Positions 1 to 11,700 of a stretch of 64,000 bases of DNA are shown in pieces; the first letter of the stretch is position 1, and every line of letters begins with the position of its first letter. Source of the DNA: Tubulanus polymorphus (Eukaryota > Nemertea > Palaeonemertea > Tubulaniformes > Tubulanidae); assembly GCF_964204645.1 (NCBI RefSeq), contig NC_134032.1:6629175-6693174 (forward strand), given 5' to 3'. Position numbers and translations under genes: made by a program. The notes below the pieces were generated by a model. It was not told where the DNA came from. It made no database searches and was given only the letters and a program-made list of their open reading frames with translations.

Positions 1-190
1 TCCAGGCAACCACTCTGTGAAATATATGTTGATGTGATTTACACTGTTCCCGCAGGTAAGAAAGCTTCGTATGATTCTGACTTAATTATTTATCATGTGT
101 AATATTTATTGGTTAGTTTGTTGGCGGTCGCCTTCCAGGCAACCACTCTGTGAAATATATGTTGATGTGATTTACACTGTTCTCGCAGGT
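1..190. repeat. Tandem duplication, two 57-bp copies
   Basis: Nearly identical copies lie at 1-57 and 134-190, one difference seen (CCC against CTC near the end). Each ends in CGCAGGT, and the first runs into GTAAG, so it looks like a splice boundary, but no open protein is associated. The period is 133 bp. The first copy begins at the window edge, so the array may continue upstream. Confidence 0.8.
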
Positions 191-282
191 CTTTCGTTGT
201 TGTTTAATGTTGGTTGGTGGAGTAGACCTCCGGACAGACGAGGCATATACAGGATTTACAAGAAAGCCCCGTCACACTGGTA

Positions 283-430
283 AGGAAAAAATACGTCCGC
301 TGCCTTGTCTGACAAACGGTATCCCGTGGGAAAACTCGGTTACTATTCATAGTGAAAATGAAGAAATACTGTGTTTTAGGAAAATTCCGCAATTCCGTGT
401 TACCATGATATGCAGAGATGCTAGGGCCAA
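283..430 (+). repeat. Dispersed repeat, second copy at 37330-37475
   Basis: The stretch containing GTATCCCGTGG, AAAATGAAGAAAT and AAAATTCCGC is repeated with moderate divergence at 37330-37475, same orientation. It precedes a broken BED-finger sequence on the opposite strand and may be the terminal part of that transposon. The copy at 37.3 kb lacks the BED finger. No ITR was identified. Confidence 0.65.
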
Positions 431-449
431 AGTACCAAAATTCCGGAAT

Positions 450-804
450 TTAGAACGGGCGTTTTTGCATCGCCGGAGATGCAGTGTCACGATCGGCATC
501 TTTCATCTGAAAATACGACGGCAGGCATTCGTTGTGCTTCACATCCCTCGCTGCCTTCTTATGCCGCGCGCTATCCGGGTGACGAAGAATATCTTTTTTC
601 CCGCCACTACCGTATTTGACCTGGTCTTTACAAACGACGCTGTACGCCACGCCAGCTAAGTCTATCTTACGAATGTAGTTCGATAAGTAGACCCGTTACT
701 GTCCTTACACTCTAGCCATTGCCAGTTAAATTTATTTTTTATACCGCTGTCAATTGCCTCTATATCGGCCAACTCCCAACTGACAATCTTTCCCTGCGTG
801 CTCA
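450..804 (-). pseudogene. Broken BED-type zinc-finger transposase fragment
   Basis: Read on the minus strand from an ATG at 804, the sequence begins MSTQGKIVSWELAD and continues to WLECKDSNG, then meets stop codons. A second minus-strand frame (650 down to 450) continues with VVCKDQVKYGSGGKKDILRH and DSARHKKAARD. Together this gives the C-x(n)-C, GGK-D-RH-x(n)-H spacing of BED-like fingers found at the N-terminus of hAT-type transposases and host ZBED-like proteins. The frameshift plus stops between the two halves, and the absence of the catalytic region, mark it as a relic. The family is inferred from the finger pattern only; a host BED-finger exon is a less likely alternative. Confidence 0.5.
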
Positions 805-867
805 TTTTGCAGACCGTCCCGCAAAAAGAAAGTTACAAAGCTGCGTGCCTCAGGAAATAGCACGCGC

Positions 868-918
868 GTGGTAATAATTAAGATGATATTTATCAAATAT
901 TATCTTAATTATTACCAC
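868..918. repeat. Near-perfect hairpin, 24-bp arms
   Basis: GTGGTAATAATTAAGAT at the left is matched by ATCTTAATTATTACCAC at the right. The full arms are 24 bp with one mismatch and a three-base loop. It lies just downstream, on the plus strand, of the BED-finger relic and may be a foldback end or a small MITE. Confidence 0.8.
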
Positions 919-929
919 GTGCATCTTCA

Positions 930-2282
930 CATTGTTGGCCGTCAGCGGGACGATGTACAACGGCCGGCGCGTAAAGATAATTGACTTTTAATTGGAAATG
1001 GCGTCACAACAGTTGCGCTCCGTCTACGCACGCACAGATACCACAACAAGCACACATATATACATTGTAGCAGATCGTCCTCGGAAACAGAGACCAAGAT
1101 AAAATAACACAGAAGCGACGACGAGTACAAACAAACGAACGCTTTTACTGTCCGTGCCATTACTGGTCGCCGCGAGGAATTCTCACCAAATTTCCGGAAT
1201 TGACATCGGCGATCCTAAATTTCCGGAATTCCGGATATTTCCGGAAAACTAGCATCTCTGGATATGACAAAACTGCATTTTTTTTCTGAGTGTTTTTTCT
1301 ACAAATCTTTTTGGAAGGGCTGCAGAAAAAATGAAATATAGTGAAAACTGTATTGGATTGAATTCAAATGATGGGAGAAAACTTTTTGTGCAGATAATTA
1401 GATCGAAAATAAGGACAGAAAATATAAAGAAAAAGGTTTATTTTTTGGAATTAAGAATGGAAACTTCAGCATGAGTTTTGGCAGAATTGCAGTAGATCCA
1501 TGATCCCAGATAATAAACTAGGGGTCCAGTCACACCATGCCCACTTGGGAGGTGGTTTGAAATGCTCAACAAAAAGAGAATTTCAATATTATACGCCCCT
1601 GGTAACACATTCAGATAGCAATGGCCTTAACCCTCTTGTTACTGGATTTCAACAATGTACTACTCAGACACATATATTTCTCATAATTGCAGTATGAATA
1701 GGAGTCATTTTCAAACATGACAGCTCCATTATCAAAATAGACACAGATTTTAGAAGGGATTATAACAACCTTTCAAATGATTTAAAAACGTTCTGTATAA
1801 GCTGTAGTTGGCGCACTGGGGGTTCATTATAGTTATTTGACTCACTTTCACTTCCGGGTTTTAACTCTGAATCATCTTCGGCAATATAATGACTATCAAA
1901 TGGATAAATAAAAGCTGATGCCCCCTATCAGCCCAGCAGGAGTATTTTAATCGCAATTATCAACTGAGGTCTTTGACGAGTGTATCTATTTGTGTACACA
2001 CTCATGTGTGTGATAGACTGGGACTACGTCATCAATATGCCTCGCTTTGGAATTTAAATATGGTGACTCTCATCTACCATAAATTCTGCCGATATGGGTT
2101 AATCAGGGAGAATTGGAAATTTCAACTAGCACTACGCTAAACAACAAAAGTAGAAATGAATGGCTAATTATAGTTTTATCACTGCAGTTCCCCTTTGAGA
2201 CCTATTAGGGTTACACAGTGCGACTTGCAGTAGGGACGTAAAATTCTTCTAAACTCTTGTTCCAAGTCATTACAAATGATTC
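930..2282. other. Non-coding stretch, no gene seen
   Basis: No reading frame here has protein-like composition, splice context or recognisable motifs. TTCCGGAATT-type motifs cluster around 1185-1245 and recur at 25.6 kb. The rest is AT-rich sequence without an assignable feature. Confidence 0.6.
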
Positions 2283-2780
2283 TTAACCCATTAGCACTTA
2301 AGCCACCAGTAACCGCCCTGTCTATTACCGGTACTCCTCAAGCCGCATAATCCCCCCCCTCCATTTGTCGTATGCTGCACAAAAATGGTTTAAGTGGGAT
2401 TCAAACCCAATAGCTTATGATAAACTAGACATCTAAGTCCTCAAAATGCCGTAAAGAAATCAACAACCTCCTATTTCAATTTCTTAAGTATTTAGAGTAT
2501 GAACATGACAGATCTAAGCGCTCACTTCAAATCCAAGTAAGTTTCGATGTATTTCAGGGGGCCAAAAGGACACGATTTTGGTGGCCCACCTAATCAAATC
2601 TTATGTCATATGAAAGCCTTGACTATTACAGCCCCTACTACAAAATAACAAAAACTAATAGTGCACGAAAATAAACAGCAAAAGAGCTATTCGGTATCGT
2701 GATGAACTTGGATTTTCCCTTGAATTTTCTGAGGAGTAATTGACACTACATGGTGAAAGTCCTGAGAGCTAATGGGTTAA
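2283..2780. mobile_element. TTAA-flanked MITE (piggyBac-type), copy 1
   Basis: Inverted ends read TTAACCCATTAGC (2283 onward, and as the reverse complement ending at 2780), with the TTAA target typical of piggyBac-superfamily insertions. A second copy of similar length lies in the opposite orientation at 41838-42320 and shares long internal stretches such as GTGAGCGCTCA-type and CACGATTTTGG-type blocks. There is no transposase frame. An internal minus-strand tRNA-like B-box (GGTTTGAATCC) occurs near 2400. The right TTAA overlaps the stop codon of the SLC7 transporter gene, so the element supplies that gene's proximal 3' UTR. Confidence 0.75.
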
Positions 2781-5700
2781 TTAACTACTTGTGTACCTAG
2801 AAAATTCTGTATGCGCCCGTCTTTGCTCCACTTTTTTTCCTTCTTCATCAGCAAATAAATCGGAACGCCCGTCGTCAATATAAGCGCCATGCCGATCAGA
2901 GTTTGAAACGGTCGCGTGATCACCGGCAAAACAATCAGATATATCGACACTAAGGTGAACAATACCGGTACTATCAGCCACACCTGAAAAATATAGTACA
3001 AACACTATACAACAAACGCCATTGGTATCCTCGGCAAAACTTTTTACTGTAGAGAGGTTCAACCCTTTCAGTGATGACTCATATCCGAAAGTGCTGGTGA
3101 TAATTTGAAAACTTTAAAATATTCCATCCAGTGTGTTCAATAACATGCATACCGCTATAGTGCAACTTCATCTCTGAAAACTGTTGGCGTTAAGACATTG
3201 GCAGTGGCATTAAAAAGGATGGCAGTGGCCATGGCCTGGGACTGCATATCAATTGCTTTTATTGACTGTTTTTACAATACACTATAGGAGGAATCTATAT
3301 ATATATATATATCTAATCCATTTTTGATATATCTTATGTATCGCAAATTCAGGTTTTTTGATATATCAAAATTTCTAAATTTGTAATGTTTTTATGAAGT
3401 TCAGTAAGTAGGATACAACAGAAAGTGTAGTTTCGTTGTAATTCTTAACTTCTGCATCTACCATCTTGTGATGTGACTTTTCTATTTGGTGCTTATTCAG
3501 CCTGCTCTTTCTGGGATTCCCGAAACATTCCTCAAGTTTAAATATCAGACTCATCACCTCTCTCTTGTTATGATCAAGGTACATTGTTTTTGTCTAAACA
3601 GCTTCATTTGTTTCTACTTCTAAACTAACTCTCGTAACCTACACTTCATTCTCTTTACTTGTTCTCACTTATTGCTTCCTCCCAAGCAAAAACCGTAGAC
3701 TTATATTCCAATTTCCTACATTCCTCAAATTCCTAAGCTATGTTCTCACCCTATTCGTACCTGACTCCATTTAATGTGTTCAGGTTTGGTCTGTTTTTAG
3801 TAATGTTTAGTTTTACAATCGTTACCCCACTATACCCAACATCTAATAATATTTACCAATCACTCTTCAACTCCCTCCTGAACTAACCTTCGAGTCTTTC
3901 TATTTCAGTAATAGTAACTCCACCTGAATTCGCTTTTTTAGTAATGTTTAGTTTCACGATAGTTTCACTTACAACAATAGTTACCCCACATCTAATAATA
4001 GTTCTTATTACTTCCCCGCTAACTCCCACCTTGTAACTTGAGCCACTTTTTTCTTAGCATGCACACATCAATCGCATGCTACAGTGCACACACTACTTCG
4101 CTATTCTACTATTGGCTCAACAATGCGACCTACGTACCTTAATAGGTCTCTCCCAGTCCGGCTCTTTCCAGCGGTAAATGAGTAACCCAACAACTGGCAC
4201 TACTATTCCAACGCAATCGACAAATTCTAAATAGTTCAACAGTTCATAGACATTCGAACTGACCAGCATTAAAGAACTGAACAGACCCTACAACAAAAGA
4301 ATAAGAAACGAAAAATAGAACAATTTAAGCCAAGTTCTATCTACAAGTGTATAGGACTGATTGTCGAAACTAAGACAGCCACCAATTGCGTAAAAATTGG
4401 CTGATCACAATGCCAAATAGAATCTGCAGGCCTAAGTATTCAGACAATAAATGAGCTTATATTGAATTAAAAAGTTTACAGCACAGCCAGCTTTTGTCCG
4501 GTGGACACTTGTGTCCAATCATACTTCCCAAAATAACTGGATTATGTCTACCGATAGATGAACGGACAAAAAGTGAACACAATTGCTCACTGGGCTTCAA
4601 GTCCGAAGTGGGCTAAAAATTGAGGTTCTGTGTAAGGCCACAGGATGACCATCTTGACTATGAGAGTTGGTTACATTTTATACATACGTACCATGATTAA
4701 CAGGGCGGGAATTGGAGTGAAATACTTCATGTTGACCATTGAAAACACTTTTGGCAGATGACTAGATCGAGCACCAACAAATAAAATTCTAGAAAAAAAA
4801 TCAAAGACCTCAATTGTAAGTGGGCCTAGTAACAATTGTTTATAACACAGTATTAAATAGAAGACTATTCAACCCTATCAGTGCTGACTAAGTAATTCCT
4901 AGAAGTGCTGGAGATAATTTGAAAATTCTTTAAAAAATTCCACCCTTAACCGCGTCTTAACCGCAGTTTATTGTCAGTTACTAATGATGCACTGTTGTTT
5001 GACAAGTGCCGCCAACTTATCATCAATTTATATACCCATATGTCACTGCAGTGTAGATGCACTGAAAGGGTTAAGTAAACTAACTTGCTAAAAAGATACT
5101 TCACTTTACTCATGATAAGATTGGCAAATGACAATTTAAACGATCCCAATCACTCTATCCAGTTAATTTTGTGCTCTGAGTTAACATACATTTGGCAGAC
5201 AGCTAATACTCCAAAACTAATGGTTAACAAACAAAAGGTCTACGGGCCTTATACCTTCATGACGCAGTAGCAGAAGAATGATCCAGTATTCAAAGTTTTA
5301 CAAACAGTTTTACATCGTAACGATGTAACAAGTTTTAAAATAGTTAAGATGGTATAGGTTATGTGGCGATAATTTTCATTTTCTGTTAATATATCCTAAC
5401 CTGAAAAGGCAAGCCCATTTTTGCTGCCCCATAGATCACACACTACATGAAAAAATTCTTACACCTATAATCATGAAAATGCATCAAGAATCCCAGGCCA
5501 TTTCGTGCTAGAAATTCAAGATGGCTACCCTGGCGGCCATATTTGAAAGCTGGTGACCTCCATATACAATAGGCATGGACAGCTTACCTACCCTGATCCT
5601 CACACCAAATTTTGCAAAAAACCATCAAGATTTGCAGGCTGTATCGTGCAAACAAGAAATTCAAGATGGCCACCACAATGGCAGCCATATTTGATCACCA

Positions 5701-8700
5701 ATGACCTTTTTTACAATAGGGGCGGACATCTCGTCAGACCCAATCTTCAAGCTTATTTTCAGAAAGATTCATCACAAATTACAGGCGAATTACTGTGTCA
5801 AATTCAATTCAATTCCAGAGGGCCTGGCTTAGGCCTAATGCAATAGGAGAAAATAAAGATTCGACTTTTTGAAAAACCAGCACAGATGCCTCTTCAAATC
5901 ATATGTAATTCAGAAACTCAGTGCTTCTTAGTTTGATGTCCCTGTTTGCATAACGCACGTGGTTTATGGGATCATTCATTTATTACGTACGCAAAAAATT
6001 TGAATTTTTCAACCCCCCCTCCCCCTCTGTACGCAAAATCGGCCATTTTTTCGTATACATTAAGCATTACAGTACGCAATTGTACTGACCCCTCCCCCCT
6101 CCCCTAATGCGTACGTAATAAATGAATGACCCCTATATTATTGTTTAAATCGAAACGTCTTCAACAGCTGATATAACCGCATCCGCGCCTGTTAATCATC
6201 TTAATTGATTCATATACTAAAATGCTCACTATAAAAAAACTTTTTCCGGTGAATCAATTAGGAATTTTTCAGTAGATATCAGACACTAAGTACCGTTCTT
6301 TACAGGTTTATTTGTTGTATGTCATTAACGATCAGTTATATAATACTTTATTCATAACTTTGAAGCGGCGCGCCGGCAGCAAACGCTCAAGCAAGGTCAG
6401 TCACGTAAGCCAACGATAACACGAAACAGACCATGGTTTTTCGGGTTAAGAGCGTCTCTCCACATAAATTAGAGGGACTATAATGACAATTTGTTGACAC
6501 TAACCTTTAATAAACTTCGTATGGATACAATCAAGATAATCCACCCTATAATTCCACTATTCAATGATTGACACGCAGCTTACACATGGCGCCGCCATTC
6601 ATTACGCTAGTCATAATGTATCTCAACGAACATCAAAGTCACACTTGAATTACAAGTGTTGAATTATGAGAAACGATTGAAATCTAGCAATTTGATAGGG
6701 AAAATAGCAGCACTATAGTTCAAAAAGGTTGATAAACCAACTCCGACTGTCTAATCATTTAAAAGCTTTGCCTTCACATGGAACTATTTCTGATTTATCA
6801 CAGGTGCACTCTGCCGCCGTGATTTGCCCATTCAACGATAAAAACTTTATTAAAAAAAATATATATTAAAAAAAAGCGAAAATTCACAGTATTTATTCGT
6901 ACGACAAATCTTCATCTGAACTCCCACCATGAAGTTATGAGTAGTGACACGAAAATGACGTCATCGACTCACTACCATCTTATAACCTTCATGACTATGT
7001 CATGAAGGTAAAAATATAACTTAACGAACCTGGAAGCCATTAAGAATCCAGCATTCACGCCACCGAAAACCGATACTGCTACAAGAACTGGAATGCACCA
7101 AGTAGCTGCAGCCAGAATCTTACCACCGTAACTCTGAAATTGAGAAGACAATTATAGGTAAAGATCTACGGAAATGTTTTTCGATCAAAATAAAGACTCT
7201 TTTCGGCAAAGATCTCAATCGACACATTTCATTCTACATTTCCTAATGATATACACGAGGTTACGTTGCATCGAAAAAACCATTTTCTAAAATAAATATC
7301 AGCATTATCGAATAACAAACTGTGATTAGAATAAAAATGAAGTATTAGCAATATTAGGCTGTACCTTTGCCCATCAAGTCATAGATTCACAATTAAGAGT
7401 AGAACAGCCATGTTAACAGGGTGTAGAATGAATACGCTGGGACGAGTAGTACTTTAGGTGAACAACTTTATTTTAAGAGCTTTCACTACTAGCGTAGAGT
7501 AGCTTCTGATGAAGCAATTCCAGCACATGGCTAATCAGCATATCATCATCCATCCAATTTTAGAAAAAGTTATTTTACCTGAACCTTACATAATTGTCAA
7601 TGATATTTTCTGTAGTGCAAATAGAAAATTCCTGCCAAAAACCAAATCAACTAAAGATTTCCCAAAAATCGATCTCGATATACAATTCTAAATCTTAAAA
7701 CCCGGAAGTAGAACTGTAGACAATACTGCGCGATTCGCGTGAACACATTTCTGCAGCTAAGCCAATCATAGAGGAGTTATCGCTTTCTGATTAACTTTTT
7801 TGAAACTGATATTTTTGCGTTCAGTTTTTCGCGATAAAGCTCATATAAATTTTAACGAGGCACTCTTTCAAAATTCAGCTTCATAGGGGTTGGAGAATGG
7901 ATAATGCTCTAATGAATGATTTGTATGAATACATGCTCAGTTGCACAGTCAAAGGGCTTTTACTCTGGAAACCATGTCATTAAAATTCGCTTCATTTGTA
8001 TAGTAATAGGCTCAGCCTACGGCTGGCCTAATAATAATGTATGAAATTCCTTATTTAAAAAAAAAATTTCTTATTCTTGTAAAAATTCTTTATTTTTGAA
8101 AAAGTAAAATAAAGTGTCAGCTCAAAATGAACACCTTTAACCCTATAGAACGATAACCACACTCAAACGTGGTAAACGGATGATAAGATAAAAACCCACT
8201 ATCTACAGATTAACACGTTCACTGCCACCGCTAGCGGTTGAGTCCGGTCGCCATTGCCAACGCTAATTTTTTTACATTATACAGTTTATATGCTGCCAGC
8301 ACTATTGGTACATTGATAAATCATTACACTATGTATTTTAGTATAAAAAAACCGACGACGAGATAACTCGTCACTGGCAATAGTGAAGAGATTCTCTTAT
8401 TTTTCCTGTCCCCGTTGCCAGTGACGAGTTATCTCGTCATGGCTTTTTTAACAGGGATCGAACAATGTAGTAAATATAAAGCCTACTATTGTTTCTAAGG
8501 TGAATGAGACCCATATAAATCCTAGACACACATGCCCATTACAAAATGGCGTGGCTGACAGCATCGTAAGTGACTAATATGCTGATGAATTCTGCGTCGG
8601 AGCATACGACAGACTCCGACGACAATGTTGGATCCGAAAGCTCGGATGCTGGTGATGATACTGGTACCGGTAATGTCACTACTGGCAATGAATCCCAACT

Positions 8701-11700
8701 GGGATCATCAGTCTTGGAAGACTCAGGAGAAAGTTCAGATTCTGATGAGTCAGATGGTCCCGATGAGTCAAGTGGAGATAACTACCACAACTCATCAGGA
8801 TCCACTGAAAGTGAAGATAATTTGGTACCAGGACCCCGAGTTCGCGGCACAGGAGTCCGTACAAGAGATGGAGGAGTCCGTACAAGAGGAGGAACATTGC
8901 AAGCCCGTGGGCGCCCAAGAGGTCGAGTAAGAGGTGCGGTGAGAGGACTGAGAGGTGGGACAGTATCCCCACCCCCAGGAACTAGAGGCCCCAGAAAGCG
9001 TCTGAGAGATGGTGCCATAATCGCCCGAGCTGGTGTAACAGCTGGACGTATCTGTCGGGGTCGACTTGGTCGTCAGAATCCGGCCACCCAACGTGCTGCT
9101 CAGCCTGGTCGCCCAGCTGGACCACAAGCAAGAGTCCACCAGTGGACAAATGTGCCGGAAGATGCTCCCAATTTTGCCTTCAATCAAAATCCAGGACTCA
9201 TAAATCCCCTACTAGATGGAAAATCAAATGACTACTTTGAGATGTTTCTCAACCAAGATCTGATAGATATGATGGTCAGAGAGACAAACAGATACGCTAG
9301 AGGTGTTATCAACGTAAATCGGCCAATGAGGAGAGAATCAAGACTGAAAGCTTGGAAGTCTACCGACGCCGAAGAGATGAAGCTATTTATCGGTCTACTC
9401 ATGCATATAGGCCCAGTTACAATGCCCACATTAGAACATTATTGGAGTTAGAGTGGGCTTTACAATATTCCAATATTTGGCAAAGTTATGCCTCGTAGTC
9501 GCTTTCAATTACTTCTGCGATTCTGGCATTTTGTAGATAACAATCAGCAACACGACGATCGCTTGTATAAGATACGGCCAATTTTGGATCATTTTGCCAA
9601 TATAATGGACAATATTTACTACCCCAAAAAAGAACTAAGTAATGATGAATCAATGGTTCTTTGGCGCGGTAGGCTGGTTTTCTGCCAGTATATAAATAAC
9701 AAACGCCACACATATGGCATCAAGTTATATGAACTTTGTGAGTCACGTGGAGGACTCATTTTGAGAGTTCGTATATACAGCGGCATCCAGGTTCCAGATC
9801 CCGACAGTCTTGGACAGGCTGCTGCTGTAGTTCTTGACCTCATGGAAGGATTCCTTGACCACGGACATGTGGTTTTTACTGATAATTTTTACAACTCTGT
9901 CAGTTTGGCAAAAAAAATGACTGACAGATCAACCTATTTATGTGGTACACTGCGTTTTGATAGGAAGGAAAATCCCAAGGATGTTGTGAAGAAAAAGCTA
10001 AAAAAAGGCGAGCATCATTGGCTAAGATCGCAATCAGTTGTAGTTTCTAAATGGAAAGATAAACGGGACGTCCTTACTATTTCAAATATGCACCGTGTAG
10101 AAATGGTCCCAGTTACAAATCGAAACGGCAAAATTGCAAACAAGCCAAACATTGTCCGCGACTACAACAATGGAATGTCTGGAATCGATAGAGCCGATCA
10201 GATGCTCTCCTACTATACAGCCCTCAGAAAAACTGCACGGTGGTATAAAAAAATTGGCACACACATGCTTGAGATTTTCCTTCTGAATGCCTATATCTTG
10301 TATCGTGATTATTGTCAAGCTGATGACAGAATGACATTGCTGAAATTTCGTCAAGCTATCATATGTAGTCTTCTTGGTAACTTTGTTGAACCGGCACCTC
10401 ATGTAGCTCATTTCCCTATGTTTATAGAACCCACAGGCAATAAACAATACCCAACTCGTAGATGTCGTGTCTGCTATAATAACAACATTCGACGAGAAAC
10501 ACGATACATGTGTAACGCATGTCCCACTAATCCAGCCTTGTGCGTTGACCCCTGTTTTCAGATGTACCATAACCTGTAAACTGGTAAAATTGTGAACGAT
10601 CAAATGGTTAATTAAAGGAATAAAAGTTTTATTGTAAAACTAATATACAATGATCTTAGTCGTTTTATTCTCTGAAATCTGAAATTCTGAATAGAATCTG
10701 AAATTCGTGCTTCCTGGAGATTTTTCTAAAAAATTTCAAGTGTGCACCAAACTCGAGTTACCCCCATAAATTTTATATTTGTCTCTCCATACTGCCAGAC
10801 TATTATTTAGCTGGTTTCTCCCCTGTGCCAGGTCGTTTATAACGCTATGAAATGACGTTGAATCGATGACGATATAACTCGTCATGGCAAGCTGCAGTGC
10901 ACCCTCCATGACGATTATATCGTCATTGGCAGCGAACGTGTTAAAAGAATTTAAAAACAAGAATTTTTTTATTCAATCTAAAATATATATATGACACAAC
11001 GTTTCGATCTCACCCTAGAGATCATCGTCAGGTGTCACACCTTTAACCCTTTCCGTGCTGTCTGATTAATACCCTATAGTGCTTGAGAAAATGTGAAAAT
11101 TTGGGAAAATTCCACCCTAGTGTGTTGAATAACGGGAATAGCACTATAATGCATCTACACCGCGGTGCGGTGTATCATTAGTTACTAATATTTCACTATG
11201 TTTCACAGGTGCTGCCATCTTTCAAGAGAGATAATTACTAATTAAATCAATACAACGCAGCACGGTGTACTAGCAAAATCCATCACCGATTTATACACCG
11301 GACTGAAAGGGTAAACCCTCTCAAATAGGCCTAAAGATTGGAAAGACCTTTCAGCTAAAAATACCATTTTTTACTGCTATGAACCTTGAAGAATATGCCG
11401 GATTCTTAATGACTGAAGAAGGGTGGTTGAAAACAACCAAAACATTTCTTACAATTTTCAAATGAAACGATGTTGGACTTTACATCTATAGCCTAATGTA
11501 CATCTGTAAATATAATTCAAATTTTAGGTGATTCATAAATTTACTTTTAGACGGTTCATAATTTGAATTTTAGATGGTTCATGAATTGACATTAAGATGG
11601 TTCATAATTTTAATCTTAGATGGCTCATGAATTTACTTTGAGATGGTTCATAATTTGAACTGTAGATGATTGATAAATCAACTTTAAGATGGTCCATAAT

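Larger units (their letters stand above)
8214..10940 (+). mobile_element. piggyBac transposon, about 2.7 kb, nearly intact
   Basis: Ends are CACGTTCACTGCCA (8214) and the reverse complement of CACGTTCGCTGCCA (ending 10940), 13 of 14 matching, flanked by TTAA at 8210-8213 and 10941-10944. The interior carries one transposase frame with one premature stop and palindromic subterminal repeats at both ends. Good agreement of the ends and a single lesion suggest a fairly recent insertion. It occupies the SLC7 intron between exons at 12596 and 7133, antisense to the host gene. Confidence 0.93.
8142..11030. repeat. Older repeat (MITE) split by the piggyBac insertion
   Basis: Left piece 8142-8213 (AGAACGATAACCACACTCAA through AAACCCACTATC) and right piece 10941 to about 11030 (AAGAATTTAAAAAC through ACGTTTCGATCTCACCCTAG) match, in order, the uninterrupted relative at 17155-17352. 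Joining the two pieces at one TTAA recreates that relative's order of blocks. The right terminal arm seen at 17290-17352 is missing here. Confidence 0.8.

Noticed and set aside
8795-9187. Long frames opposite the piggyBac transposase
   Set aside because: They mirror the GC-rich Arg-Gly coding of the transposase and have no independent support.
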